Source: an uncultured SAR86 cluster bacterium
GTDB lineage: Bacteria > Pseudomonadota > Gammaproteobacteria > Magnimaribacterales > D2472
Assembly: GCA_902601475.1 (NCBI GenBank)
Contig: CACKNK010000001.1
Location: 247,075-311,074 of the forward strand
Length of the DNA: 64,000 nucleotides
Direction of reading: 5' to 3'
A model generated the notes under the pieces. It did not search any database. It had not been told where the DNA came from and saw only the letters and a list, made by a program, of their open reading frames with translations. Below are positions 45,868-55,106 of the stretch, piece after piece. Position numbers and translations under genes: made by a program. The number at the start of each line of letters is the position of its first letter. The first letter of the stretch is position 1.

Positions 45868-47037
45868 TTAATCGTTTAAAAGTTTAAGATAAATATCTTT
45901 ATATTTTTTTGCGCCGTCAGTCAAAGAAAAACTACTTATTGCATTTCTCCTAATAGTGCTTTTATCAAGCCTATTAAGTTTTTGTATCTCATCAAAATCA
46001 CTTCTATGATAACTATCAAAATCCAATATATAGCCATTTCTATTACTAATTATTTCTTTAATATCTTGGTTAAATTGATTACAAACTATTGGAATTCCAC
46101 ATGCCAGAAACTCTCCTATTTTTGTAGGCATAGATGCTTTGATTGAAAAGTTTTCTTTAAGAAAAAATATTCCTACATCAATATCCTCTAAGGCGCTTGG
46201 GATGTCTCTATAATGAACTTTTTTAATAATAATATTCTTTGCATCAATAAATTTACCTGGAATATTTTCCAGTAAAAATTTATGGTCGCTGTTTGTATAT
46301 ATATAAAAAAGAGATTGATAGGTTTCATTAAATTTATAATAAAAGTTTAAAACCTTTTTTATGTCATAAGCGGTATCAGTTGTACCTATGTATCCAAATG
46401 TCAAGCATTGCTTTTTGGGAGTTAATTTTATGTTAAATTTATCTGTATCGACACAAGTTCTAATTAGATACAAATCTTCAGAGGATAAATTTTTGTTTTC
46501 TGATAAATATATTTCTTTAGCTTCTTTAGTTAAGCAAACAATCGCATTAGACTTATTTAAAAAAGTTTGCTCAGCAGATTTAAAAAATCTGTATTTTAAT
46601 GATGATTTTTTCCAGCCTGCTCTGTCTAGTTTTTCATCTGGCCAAAAACCTCTTGTATCAAATAATAACTTAGCTTTATAAATTTTTTTTAAAATTAGCC
46701 CTAATATCATTGGGACGTAACCCCTAATATGGATAAGGTCAATTTTTTTGTTAAAAAAACTCAAACATATTTTTAGCACGCAAATTAATAAATCATAAAT
46801 TGTTGCAATAATTTCAGGATTTTTATGATAAACAAAATAATACCAATTAATATTACTTTTAGTATTTAGCTGTTTTAATTCATTTAATTTTTCTTTATCT
46901 TTGAGATTAATCTTTTTTTCAAAAGTGATTAAAGTGATTTCTATTTGCTTTGAAGAAATTTTTTCTAGATATCTAAAAACTTGTGAAAATCCAAGCGGCT
47001 CTAAGATACCGTCATAAGAAATATATAGGACCTTCAC
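45868..47037 (-). CDS. GT4-family glycosyltransferase
   Basis: The 389-residue protein has an N-terminus MKVLYISYDGILEPLGFSQV like WcaC or BshA-type GT4 enzymes, a segment LLFDTRGFWPDEKLDRAGW near residue 124, and a C-terminal FGYIGTTDTAYDIKKVLNF near residue 213 with the ADMGI-type PTKIGEFLACGIPIVCN near residue 319. The sugar donor cannot be read. It precedes the CofD-like gene by 224 bases, a gap in which no supported gene is seen, and follows the Wzz-type gene after 80 bases. Confidence 0.84.
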   Translation of the reverse strand: MKVLYISYDGILEPLGFSQVFRYLEKISSKQIEITLITFEKKINLKDKEKLNELKQLNTKSNINWYYFVYHKNPEIIATIYDLLICVLKICLSFFNKKIDLIHIRGYVPMILGLILKKIYKAKLLFDTRGFWPDEKLDRAGWKKSSLKYRFFKSAEQTFLNKSNAIVCLTKEAKEIYLSENKNLSSEDLYLIRTCVDTDKFNIKLTPKKQCLTFGYIGTTDTAYDIKKVLNFYYKFNETYQSLFYIYTNSDHKFLLENIPGKFIDAKNIIIKKVHYRDIPSALEDIDVGIFFLKENFSIKASMPTKIGEFLACGIPIVCNQFNQDIKEIISNRNGYILDFDSYHRSDFDEIQKLNRLDKSTIRRNAISSFSLTDGAKKYKDIYLKLLND

Positions 47038-47117
47038 TATTACAGATTTATTGAATTAATAATTATTAAGTGTCTTCTTTATAGGTTAAAAATTTTTTTA
47101 CTATGAAGTAATGTGTA

Positions 47118-48017
47118 TTAAGTTCTGAATCCATAAAACCTTATTAGAACATAAGATAGTGAAGTCAAGAATCCAGAAAACATAAATATCAAGCATATTA
47201 ATGTTCTCCATGGTGCAGACTTTTTGTAAGGAAGTTGCGGAGAATCAAGTGTCCTTACAAGATAATCATTTCTTACATTTGCGAGCATTTTTGTTCTTAA
47301 TTGACCTTCTATAAGAGCACTGATTGACTGTTTAATTTCCTGTTGAGGCGTCTTAGATAATTCTGCATATAAATAATCTAGAGATGATGAAGCCTCCAAT
47401 GCAGCTCTATTTTTTGATAGCGCATTTAATTCTGAAATTATAAGCTTGCATAATGATTGTGCAAAGATTGGTGATTTATGAACTACTCGTAAATAAATCA
47501 TTCCTGTGTTTATGCTATGGGTAATAAAAACTGACTGATCATAGAGTTCATAGGCTTCAAGGATATTTGGTTTCTCAGAAATCCAAATATTCTTTGATGA
47601 ATCATAAATACTTGCATCAAAAGTAAGAGACTGTGTTTTCTTGTCAAATGATTTTGATGCATAGATGCTTGGCAATACACCCTCAAAAGTTGATAAATGT
47701 TGAAAAAATTCTCTTGACTTTACCATTTGGACTACAAGTTGATTATTATCAACACCTCCAGATGAACCGATTTTGATGCCTGCACTTGAAGCTATGCTGG
47801 ATAATGAGCTTGATTGTGACGATGAGTTTTGACCTGATGCCATTAAAACTGCATTTGAAGTATAAATATTAGTCTGCAGTAGAGAATAAACAACCCCTAT
47901 AAGTGAAAAAGTAAAGGTGACTAGGATTATAAAATTCTTGTTCTTAAATATCTCAAGAAATATCTCTTTTAAGTTAATTTCATCATCAAGATGTTTACTA
48001 TCTATGTTTTCCATCAA
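47118..48017 (-). CDS. Wzz/Chain-length determinant family protein
   Basis: The 299-residue protein has the two-helix Wzz layout: a cytoplasmic N-terminus with a helix FIILVTFTFSLIGVVYSLL near residue 33, a long coil-forming periplasmic part with Ser/Gly-rich SGQNSSSQSSSLSSIASS near residue 62, and a C-terminal helix LICLIFMFSGFLTSLSYVLI before the last few residues, preceded by DSPQLPYKKSAPWRT which is typical of the Wzz proline-rich motif. It would set the modal chain length of the polymer made by the EpsG-type polymerase. No tyrosine kinase domain is present. It overlaps ugd by four bases. Confidence 0.88.
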   Translation of the reverse strand: MMENIDSKHLDDEINLKEIFLEIFKNKNFIILVTFTFSLIGVVYSLLQTNIYTSNAVLMASGQNSSSQSSSLSSIASSAGIKIGSSGGVDNNQLVVQMVKSREFFQHLSTFEGVLPSIYASKSFDKKTQSLTFDASIYDSSKNIWISEKPNILEAYELYDQSVFITHSINTGMIYLRVVHKSPIFAQSLCKLIISELNALSKNRAALEASSSLDYLYAELSKTPQQEIKQSISALIEGQLRTKMLANVRNDYLVRTLDSPQLPYKKSAPWRTLICLIFMFSGFLTSLSYVLIRFYGFRT

Positions 48018-49192
48018 GTATCTTTGCTGAATAAATCTCTTGTAAAAACTTTATCCTTAAATTTTAAGGAGATCTTGTCCATCCTATTTGCAACTATGAT
48101 ATCAGAATTCCTTACAAACTTATCAAGATCTTTTTCCACTTTAGTGTTCTGAAATGTTTTTGAATGAATTAGAGGCTCATAAATTACTAGATTAAATTTA
48201 GAATTTGATAGCTTATTCAATAAAGTTATTGTTGATGATTCTCGAATATTATCAGAATCCATCTTCATATTTAATCTATAGAAACCTACTCGTGAGACGT
48301 TCTTTGACTTTAAGTAATTTGCTAAATGAGTGGCTCTTTTTGAGTTTGAGGAAATTGTAGCTTTAAAAATTGACTGGGGAATTTGTTTAAATGATGCATC
48401 AGATTGTTTTACATCTTTTGGCAAACAATAACCTCCATATCCAAATGAAGGATTGTTGTAGTGATCGCCGATCCTCTTATCTGATGAAATACCCCTTATA
48501 ATATCTTCAGTGTTTAGGTTTTTTGCCAAAGAAAAAGAATCAACCTCATTGAAAAAAGCAACTCTCGCAGCTAAATAAGTATTTGAAAATAATTTTATTG
48601 ACTCTGCTTCAGAGGCACCTGTTTTAATTACTTTTGGATTATTTTTAGTACAAGAAATTAAAATTTTATTTATTAATGTCAAGTCGCTATCTAACAATCT
48701 ATCTGAATAGCCAATTACAATTCTATCTGGAAAACATGAATCCATATAAGCTGTGCCCTCTCGAAGAAACTCTGGAACAAAAAGAATATTATGAGATATC
48801 TTTTCTATTAATTGATTCGTGAATCCAATTGGCACTGTTGATTTAATTACAAAAAGAGCGGATTTATTTAGTCTAAGACAATAAGTGGCGTATTCTTCAA
48901 TAAGTTTGGTTTTAAAAGAATTTATTTTGGTATCAAAGTCTGTAGGTAAACAACAAAAAATGACATCCGCATTCTCAATAGCTTTTTTTTTATTTGTCGT
49001 GGCTTGAATGTTAAGTTTTTTACTCTTTAGGGCTTTTTTTAAATGATCATCTTTTAAATACGAATGTCTATAATTTATATCATTAACTCTTTCAGTATCT
49101 GAATCTAAAATGGTTACCTTATACTTTTGGGAAATCATTACGGACAATGACAGGCCCACATATCCTCCACCAATGACAGTTATATTAGTCAC
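48014..49192 (-). CDS. ugd: UDP-glucose 6-dehydrogenase
   Basis: The 392-residue protein oxidises UDP-glucose to UDP-glucuronate. It has the Rossmann motif VIGGGYVGLSLSV (residues 6-18), VIKSTVPIGFT near residue 115, FVPEFLREGTAYMDSCFPDRIVIG near residue 132 and the catalytic Cys in PSFGYGGYCLPKDVKQ near residue 250. The short type of about 390 residues with that order is like E. coli Ugd. It feeds the 4-epimerase gene that follows on the upstream side (UDP-GlcA to UDP-GalA). The two genes are nine bases apart and are transcribed together, with wzz overlapping at the other end. Confidence 0.94.
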   Translation of the reverse strand: MTNITVIGGGYVGLSLSVMISQKYKVTILDSDTERVNDINYRHSYLKDDHLKKALKSKKLNIQATTNKKKAIENADVIFCCLPTDFDTKINSFKTKLIEEYATYCLRLNKSALFVIKSTVPIGFTNQLIEKISHNILFVPEFLREGTAYMDSCFPDRIVIGYSDRLLDSDLTLINKILISCTKNNPKVIKTGASEAESIKLFSNTYLAARVAFFNEVDSFSLAKNLNTEDIIRGISSDKRIGDHYNNPSFGYGGYCLPKDVKQSDASFKQIPQSIFKATISSNSKRATHLANYLKSKNVSRVGFYRLNMKMDSDNIRESSTITLLNKLSNSKFNLVIYEPLIHSKTFQNTKVEKDLDKFVRNSDIIVANRMDKISLKFKDKVFTRDLFSKDT

Positions 49193-49201
49193 AAAATTTC
49201 C

Positions 49202-50212
49202 TCAAATATCTTTATAATAATCTTGGTACCATCGAACAAACTCACTAATCCCTATTTCAATTTTAGTAGTCGGCTTATAGCCTATCCATCTATGAAGTTC
49301 TGAGGTATCTGCTTGAGTAGCCTGAACATCCCCTGGCTGCATTGGTAAAAAAACTTTTTTTGATTCTTTTCCTAATTCTTTTTCAAGGGCATATATATAG
49401 TCCATTAAATTTACCGGACTACTATTTCCAATATTAAAAACTCTAAATGGAGCAGAGCTTTTTGTAGGTGATGTGATTTCATCATTGACCTGAAATTCAC
49501 CAAGAGGAACTTTAAGAGTTAGACGATATACACCTTCAACAATATCATCTACATAAGTAAAATCTCTTAACATGTCTCCATTGTTGTAGATATTAATTTC
49601 TTGATCATTAATTATTGCATTAGTAAATAAAAATAATGCCATATCAGGTCTACCCCATGGACCATATACAGTAAAAAATCTTAACCCTGTCGTTGGTAAA
49701 GAAAAAAGATGGCTGTATACATGCGCCATTAATTCATTAGATTTTTTTGATGCTGCATATAAGCTTATTGGATGATCAACATTATCATTTTCACTAAAAG
49801 GCAGTTTTTTATTAAGGCCGTATACACTTGAGCTACTTGCATATATTAAATGATCAATATCAAATTTTTTAGAGCTCTCTAGTATGTTTAAAAATCCAGT
49901 TATATTAGACTCGATATATTGGTGCGGATTTTCTAACGAATATCTTACTCCGGCTTGTGCAGCAAGGTTTACAACCATAGAAGGTCTGAATTCACTAAAA
50001 GCCTGTTCTACAGAGTCCTTTTCAGATAAATCAATTCTTTTAAATGAAAAATTTGAATTTCCCTCAAGTTTTTCAAGCCTAGCGTTCTTTAAATTGACAT
50101 CGTAATATGAGTTTAGATTATCAATTCCCAAAACCTCATGACCATTCTCAAGAAATTTTATGCACGTATGCATTCCTATAAACCCTGCAGCACCTGTGAT
50201 AATAACCTTCAT
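49202..50212 (-). CDS. UDP-glucuronate 4-epimerase-like NAD-dependent epimerase
   Basis: The 336-residue protein is an extended SDR with the motif TGAAGFIGMH (residues 6-15), DNLNSYYDVNLKNARLEKL (36-54), YASSSSVYGLNKKLPF near residue 125 and YAASKKSNELMAH near residue 152 that provides the Tyr-x3-Lys pair. The string after the first motif and FFTVYGPWGRPDMALFLFTNAI near residue 177 are typical of UDP-glucuronate 4-epimerases (CapI/LpsL), which make UDP-galacturonate for acidic capsules. It starts the ugd-wzz-type minus-strand operon and is divergent from the ABC transporter gene. An alternative substrate is UDP-GlcNAc or UDP-GlcNAcA. Confidence 0.88.
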   Translation of the reverse strand: MKVIITGAAGFIGMHTCIKFLENGHEVLGIDNLNSYYDVNLKNARLEKLEGNSNFSFKRIDLSEKDSVEQAFSEFRPSMVVNLAAQAGVRYSLENPHQYIESNITGFLNILESSKKFDIDHLIYASSSSVYGLNKKLPFSENDNVDHPISLYAASKKSNELMAHVYSHLFSLPTTGLRFFTVYGPWGRPDMALFLFTNAIINDQEINIYNNGDMLRDFTYVDDIVEGVYRLTLKVPLGEFQVNDEITSPTKSSAPFRVFNIGNSSPVNLMDYIYALEKELGKESKKVFLPMQPGDVQATQADTSELHRWIGYKPTTKIEIGISEFVRWYQDYYKDI

Positions 50213-50302
50213 ATGTTAATTGGAGTGAGAAATGTGTTTATTGTATAAGCATTTAATAACATTTACACTAAGCGCACTCTTTTTTCATAAAAACAAACGT
50301 TA

Positions 50303-52033
50303 ATGTCTGAAGTTCTAAATATTGAATACCTTAAGAAGGTTTTATATCTTTTTGGTAGGCAAAAGAGATACATTCCATTCTTGATCGCCTCTTTTGCGAT
50401 TGGCTCAATTATCGATTTTATTGGTATTGGGTTTGTTGGTCCGTTTTTAGCATTATTTATTGATCCCGATTCTGTTATTGAAAGTAATGAATTTTTTAAG
50501 AGGTTCACTCAAGAAGAACTGATTCTTTATGCCGGAATTTTTTTAATTGCTATTTTTGGATTAAGGGTATCTGTGAGTTATTTCATTTTTAGATTTATAT
50601 TGAGTGTTACCTTCAATAGGCAGATCTTTTTAAGGGAAGAGCTAGCAAATGCTTTCTTTTCTCAAGATTTTTCTAATAGACTTGAAAAAAATAGTGGTTA
50701 TTACCAAACTGCCATTGTTTCACTTTGCACTCAATATACAAATACTTCGACAAATTGTTTGAGGTTGATTTCTGAATGCATAACTTTAAGTGTAATAATC
50801 ATCTTGCTTTGTTTTGTAGACATTCAAATTCTAATTACAATAATTATCATCCTTGCATTCTTTCTTATAACTTATTTCAAGTTTATTACCTCATCAATCT
50901 CCTTAGCTGGAAAAAATAAAATTATCGGTCTTAATAAGCTTAATCAATCAATGAGCGAAATAATTAAAGGCCTAAAAGAAATTAAAATATTAAATCTTGG
51001 GAATTTTTTTGCTAATCGTATTTTTCAGAGTGCAACTATTACTGCTGAAAGTGAAAAAAAGATATATCTACATTCATTTCTTCCAAGGTATTTTTTGGAA
51101 TTTGTATTAGTTTTTACCCTTACATTTGTATTAATTTTTAGTATTCAATCTGGAGTCCCCATTGAGGTTTTAATTGCAAAGTTGGGTGTTTTTTTAGTTG
51201 CATCGCTTAGGCTATTGCCTGCTTCAGTAAGTATTGTTCAAACACTTAATAACCTTTCTATAGATAAACCTGCTGTCTTGCAACTTTATGACGAAGTAAT
51301 AAAAATAAATCAAATGGGGCTTAAAAATAATAATAAGGATAATAGAAAAATTAATTTTGAATTAATGTCCTCAAAACTAGAATTAAAAAATGTATTTTTT
51401 AAGTACCCGAATACTTCAGATTATGTTCTTGAGGATATTAATTTAATAATAAGTAATGGCGATTTTATTGGGATCAAGGGAGAATCAGGCTCTGGTAAAA
51501 CAACACTTATAGATTTAATACTTGGTATATATATTCCTACTAGTGGTGAAATTAAGGTAAATGGAATCGATATTCATGAATCCTTGATTGCATGGCAATC
51601 AAATATTGCTTATTTGCCTCAAGAAACTTTCTTAATTGATGGCAGTATTATTGAAAATATTGCTTTAGGAATAGATAGAAATTCTTTTTCAGAGAGCGAA
51701 GTTGTTCATTCGCTCAAAAAAGCTCAAATATTTGAACATGTTGAAAAATTAGATGAAGGTCTTGAATCTCAAATAGGTGATGCGGGGTTATTGCTATCAG
51801 GCGGTCAAAAGCAAAGACTTGCAATAGCAAGAGCATTTTTTAATAAACGAAATGTATTCATATTTGATGAATCTACCAGTGCTCTTGACGCAGCATCAGA
51901 GGAGAAAATACTTAATCAAATTCATCAATTATCATTAGCTGGCGCAACAATCATTATGATTTCTCATAAAATGAGTAGCCTCAAAAATTGCAATAAGATC
52001 ATTAATATTTCTAATAAAAAAATTGAAGAATAA
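50303..52033 (+). CDS. ABC transporter with fused permease and ATPase, PglK-like lipid-linked oligosaccharide flippase
   Basis: The 576-residue protein has an N-terminal membrane domain of six helices (to about residue 330) and a C-terminal ATPase with Walker A GESGSGKTT at residue 393, signature LLLSGGQKQRLAIAR near residue 496, Walker B FIFDESTSALD near residue 517 and the H-loop His in IIMISHK. It is the half-transporter form, which dimerises. By its size and surroundings it could be a flippase for a lipid-linked repeat unit, as PglK, or an MsbA-type lipid exporter. No wzx gene was seen in the locus. The gene stands alone on the plus strand between minus-strand operons. Confidence 0.85.
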   Translation: MSEVLNIEYLKKVLYLFGRQKRYIPFLIASFAIGSIIDFIGIGFVGPFLALFIDPDSVIESNEFFKRFTQEELILYAGIFLIAIFGLRVSVSYFIFRFILSVTFNRQIFLREELANAFFSQDFSNRLEKNSGYYQTAIVSLCTQYTNTSTNCLRLISECITLSVIIILLCFVDIQILITIIIILAFFLITYFKFITSSISLAGKNKIIGLNKLNQSMSEIIKGLKEIKILNLGNFFANRIFQSATITAESEKKIYLHSFLPRYFLEFVLVFTLTFVLIFSIQSGVPIEVLIAKLGVFLVASLRLLPASVSIVQTLNNLSIDKPAVLQLYDEVIKINQMGLKNNNKDNRKINFELMSSKLELKNVFFKYPNTSDYVLEDINLIISNGDFIGIKGESGSGKTTLIDLILGIYIPTSGEIKVNGIDIHESLIAWQSNIAYLPQETFLIDGSIIENIALGIDRNSFSESEVVHSLKKAQIFEHVEKLDEGLESQIGDAGLLLSGGQKQRLAIARAFFNKRNVFIFDESTSALDAASEEKILNQIHQLSLAGATIIMISHKMSSLKNCNKIINISNKKIEE

Positions 52034-52048
52034 AATAAATTTTTATTG

Positions 52049-53026
52049 TTAATTAATCAATTTTTTTAAGTTATTTTTAAGCCCTAAATAATATCCTTCA
52101 AGTTGATTGCTTAAGTTCCATCCTGCAGCGACTTGAGCTTGATTAGGGCTCATTTTGAATTTACTTCCACAAATTTCATTACCGATTTTAATATTTTTTT
52201 TGCTTTTCTTGATTGGAACAAATAAATATGGAAATCTTTTTAGTAAGTAATTTTTAGAATGAACATACTCAATTCTTCTTACATCATTTGAACTCCATCC
52301 AGATTTGAGTAATCTTGATTGATCAGACTCGAAAATATCGTCAAATAATGAAACTCGACAACCATATTGCATTGCATATACAGTTGATCCTCCCATACAA
52401 TTTGCTGATACGTACCCAGCATATTTAAGAAGTGCTTGTGTTCTTTGAAGAGAGTATCTATCTGTTGGATCAGCGCCTTGATAAATTTTTAAATTTCTTT
52501 TGTGAATTTCATTTAAAAGATTTGGACTAAGATCTAAAGAGAAGACTGAAACATATACTTCTTCAAAATCATTTAACTGAGACTCTAAAAAATCTAGATA
52601 TCTTGTATCAATTACATTCTTGCCCTCTTGTTCAGCAGAGTGAGCAATAAAGGCAACTAGCACATCAGGATTTCGATTTACTTCAATGTTGGGCGTATAC
52701 AAAATTGGTGCTCCGCCTATAAAAACATTCTTATATCCATGTGCATTACACAAACTTTTTTGAATTTCATTTGCAACGACAATATTTAAATTATTTTTAT
52801 ATGCAAATGGCCCAATCAAATCAGAAATATCAAGATCCTCATCCCACCATGGCACTCCGTGTATCCATTGACAAAAAGATCGTCGTCTTTGTTTTATCCC
52901 ACAATAATTTCTAAGAACAAAAGAAAAACCAAATCGATCAAGATTTTGTCGAGTAACAAACTTCTCTCTTGGATGTAAATCTGGATGATAAAAGCTGTTA
53001 TCGTTTTTTAAATTTTTAATTAACAA
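52049..53026 (-). CDS. Unknown protein of polysaccharide locus, possible GT-B glycosyltransferase
   Basis: This 325-residue protein is not recognised with confidence. It has no signal peptide or membrane helices. Features seen are FCQWIHGVPWWDEDLD near residue 51, LVAFIAHSAEQEGKN near residue 121, QGADPTDRYSLQRTQALLKYAGYVSANCMGGSTVYAMQYGCRVSLF spread over about residues 183-228 and a basic C-terminus. The segment GGSTVYAMQYGCRVSLFDD looks like the donor-binding side of a GT-B fold, in which a small-residue turn precedes a helix. The position in the polysaccharide locus supports a transferase role, such as in sialic-acid or CDP-glycerol type transferases. It is divergent from the GNAT gene and convergent with the ABC gene. 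Confidence 0.4.
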   Translation of the reverse strand: MLIKNLKNDNSFYHPDLHPREKFVTRQNLDRFGFSFVLRNYCGIKQRRRSFCQWIHGVPWWDEDLDISDLIGPFAYKNNLNIVVANEIQKSLCNAHGYKNVFIGGAPILYTPNIEVNRNPDVLVAFIAHSAEQEGKNVIDTRYLDFLESQLNDFEEVYVSVFSLDLSPNLLNEIHKRNLKIYQGADPTDRYSLQRTQALLKYAGYVSANCMGGSTVYAMQYGCRVSLFDDIFESDQSRLLKSGWSSNDVRRIEYVHSKNYLLKRFPYLFVPIKKSKKNIKIGNEICGSKFKMSPNQAQVAAGWNLSNQLEGYYLGLKNNLKKLIN

Positions 53027-53181
53027 AATTTATACTTATGGATTTTATACTTTGAATTATTTGAAAAAATAGACTGCTATTTTGATGAGAATTAATTTGT
53101 ATTAATTAGTATACATCTAATTACTAATATTTTTTATAAGTACGCTTTTTTAGCATAAACTAAACTGATAACTACATAAAT

Positions 53182-53694
53182 ATGCTCTATAACAATATTA
53201 AAATCTCTCCTGCAAAGATTGATGATGTTTGTCAAGATTGGGTTGATGCGCTAAATAATCCTGAAATAGTAAAGTATTCAAATCAGAGGTTCAGAAAACA
53301 TTCCATAAGTTCACAAACTTCTTTTTTAAAGAAAAAATTAGCTGACAAGTCCTCAAGGATATTTATCTTTAAAAATGATAAAGAAATGATTGGTGTTGGA
53401 GAAATATCAAAAATTGATTTTAAAAACTTAAATGCAGAAATTTCATACATGATAATAAATGAACGCTTTTGGGGGAAAGGAATAGGAACCCAAATTGTGC
53501 AGAAGCTTATCCTTATAGGATTTAGTGAACTTAATCTTAAAAAACTTTATGCAGGAACTAATTCATCAAATATTGGATCTCAAAAAGTTCTAAAAAAGAA
53601 TGCTTTTCAGATTGAAGGAACTCAAAAAAAACACTTAATAACTGATGAAGGTTTTGAGGATAAAATCCTATTTGGCATAGTGAGATCAACTTAA
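53182..53694 (+). CDS. GNAT-family N-acetyltransferase
   Basis: The 170-residue protein has the GNAT core: FIFKNDKEMIGVGEISKIDF near residue 54, AEISYMIINERFWGKGIGTQIVQKLI near residue 78 that holds the acetyl-CoA binding R/Q-x-x-G-x-G/A (here WGKGIGTQ), and NLKKLYAGTNSSNIGSQKVLKKNAF near residue 114. It is like the RimJ/RimL type. Next to an aminotransferase-rich glycan locus it may acetylate an amino sugar, as PseH or LegH do, but protein acetylation cannot be excluded. It is convergent with the WbpO-type gene, one base apart. Confidence 0.82.
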   Translation: MLYNNIKISPAKIDDVCQDWVDALNNPEIVKYSNQRFRKHSISSQTSFLKKKLADKSSRIFIFKNDKEMIGVGEISKIDFKNLNAEISYMIINERFWGKGIGTQIVQKLILIGFSELNLKKLYAGTNSSNIGSQKVLKKNAFQIEGTQKKHLITDEGFEDKILFGIVRST

Positions 53695-53695
53695 A

Positions 53696-54964
53696 CTATA
53701 AACTTATGTCTTTTGCAAAACTAGGAAGAGCATTTTTCAAATCATAAATAACTCTTTTTTCTTTGCACCACGAAACAATTTCATTTGGGTCCAGCTTACT
53801 AAATTCATCATGTGCGACAGCTAAAATAATTCCATCATAAGTATTTTGTTGTGGATTGTTATTGAGCATAGCACCTAATAAATCAATTTTATCTTCCATA
53901 GAAACATTGGGCTCATATATATCTACGTTTATGTCATTATTTATAAGCTCTTTTACAATATCGAAAACCTTTGAGTTTCTTAAATCTGGACAATTTTCTT
54001 TGAATGTTAGTCCAAGTATTAGAATTCTTGATTTAGTAACATCAATATCATTTTTATTTAGTGCCTCAATGAAAAAAGATGATACATTTTTAGCCATACT
54101 ATCGTTAAGCTTCCTTCCTGCAAGAATTATCTCTGGTTTATATTTCAGTTGTTGTGCTTTAAAAGTGAGATAGTAAGGATCAACGCCTATACAATGCCCT
54201 CCAACAAGACCTGGCCTAAAATCAAGAAAATTCCATTTCGTTTTTGCTGCATCTAGAACTGAATATGTATCAATATCCATTTTTTTAAATATTAATGAAA
54301 GCTCATTAATAAGGGCAATATTTAAGTCTCTCTGCGTATTCTCTATTACCTTTGCTGCTTCTGCGACCTTTATGCTTTCTGCAACATGGATTCCAGCGTG
54401 AATTATTTCTTTATAGAGATCGTTAATAACGTTGGTTGTTTTTTTATTTGATCCAGATACCACCTTTACAAGTTTATCAAGTGTGTGAACCTTATCACCT
54501 GGATTAATTCTTTCAGGACTGTAGCCTACGAAGAAATCATCATTAAACTTTAGTCCTGATATTTCCTCAAGAATTGGAACACAAATTTCCTCAGTTGCCC
54601 CCGGATAGACAGTTGATTCATAAACGATAATTGAATTAATTTTAATATGTCTTCCAACTAATCTAGAAGCACTCTCTAAATAACTTAGATCAGGATTACA
54701 ATTATCATCAATTGGAGTAGGAACTGTAACTATAAAGAAGTTGCAATTATCTAAACTTTTTTCATCATTAGTAAATTTTACTGAGGTGTTATCTAAAATC
54801 TTGTTATCAATCTCATTTGTTTTATCTATTCCTTTTTGTAATTCTGAAATCCTCTCTTGATTTACATCATACCCAACTACGTCTCTCACCTTTCCAAAGG
54901 CAACTGCCAAAGGTAAGCCAACATAGCCTAGCCCAATGATTCCGAGTTTTATATCTTGGTTCAT
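53696..54964 (-). CDS. UDP-N-acetyl-sugar 6-dehydrogenase (WbpO/TviB type)
   Basis: The 422-residue nucleotide-sugar dehydrogenase has LGIIGLGYVGLPLAVAFG (residues 7-24), VPTPIDDNCNPDLSYL near residue 90, STVYPGATEEICVP near residue 116 and the catalytic Cys in FRPGLVGGHCIGVDPYYL near residue 251. The C-terminal QNTYDGIILAVAHDEF is found in the WbpO/TviB group that oxidises UDP-GalNAc or UDP-GlcNAc to the uronic acid. It lies separately from ugd. Together they suggest two different uronic acids in the polymer. It is followed upstream by a 142-base gap before the GT2/NeuA-like fusion gene. Confidence 0.9.
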   Translation of the reverse strand: MNQDIKLGIIGLGYVGLPLAVAFGKVRDVVGYDVNQERISELQKGIDKTNEIDNKILDNTSVKFTNDEKSLDNCNFFIVTVPTPIDDNCNPDLSYLESASRLVGRHIKINSIIVYESTVYPGATEEICVPILEEISGLKFNDDFFVGYSPERINPGDKVHTLDKLVKVVSGSNKKTTNVINDLYKEIIHAGIHVAESIKVAEAAKVIENTQRDLNIALINELSLIFKKMDIDTYSVLDAAKTKWNFLDFRPGLVGGHCIGVDPYYLTFKAQQLKYKPEIILAGRKLNDSMAKNVSSFFIEALNKNDIDVTKSRILILGLTFKENCPDLRNSKVFDIVKELINNDINVDIYEPNVSMEDKIDLLGAMLNNNPQQNTYDGIILAVAHDEFSKLDPNEIVSWCKEKRVIYDLKNALPSFAKDISL

Positions 54965-55106
54965 AAATTAATGAGATTAAATTTTATCTAAAAAATAGAG
55001 ATGAAAGCTTAGAAGGCCTGATAATAACTTTTCTTAAAAAAATACTAATTAGTTTCCCCCAAAAATACTAAAATGCCTATTATTGATCCTAGCGCAACAG
55101 AAACGA

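Noticed and set aside
50263..50508. Minus-strand frame inside the ABC transporter gene start
   Set aside because: It is antisense to the well-supported ABC transporter gene and lacks any family features.
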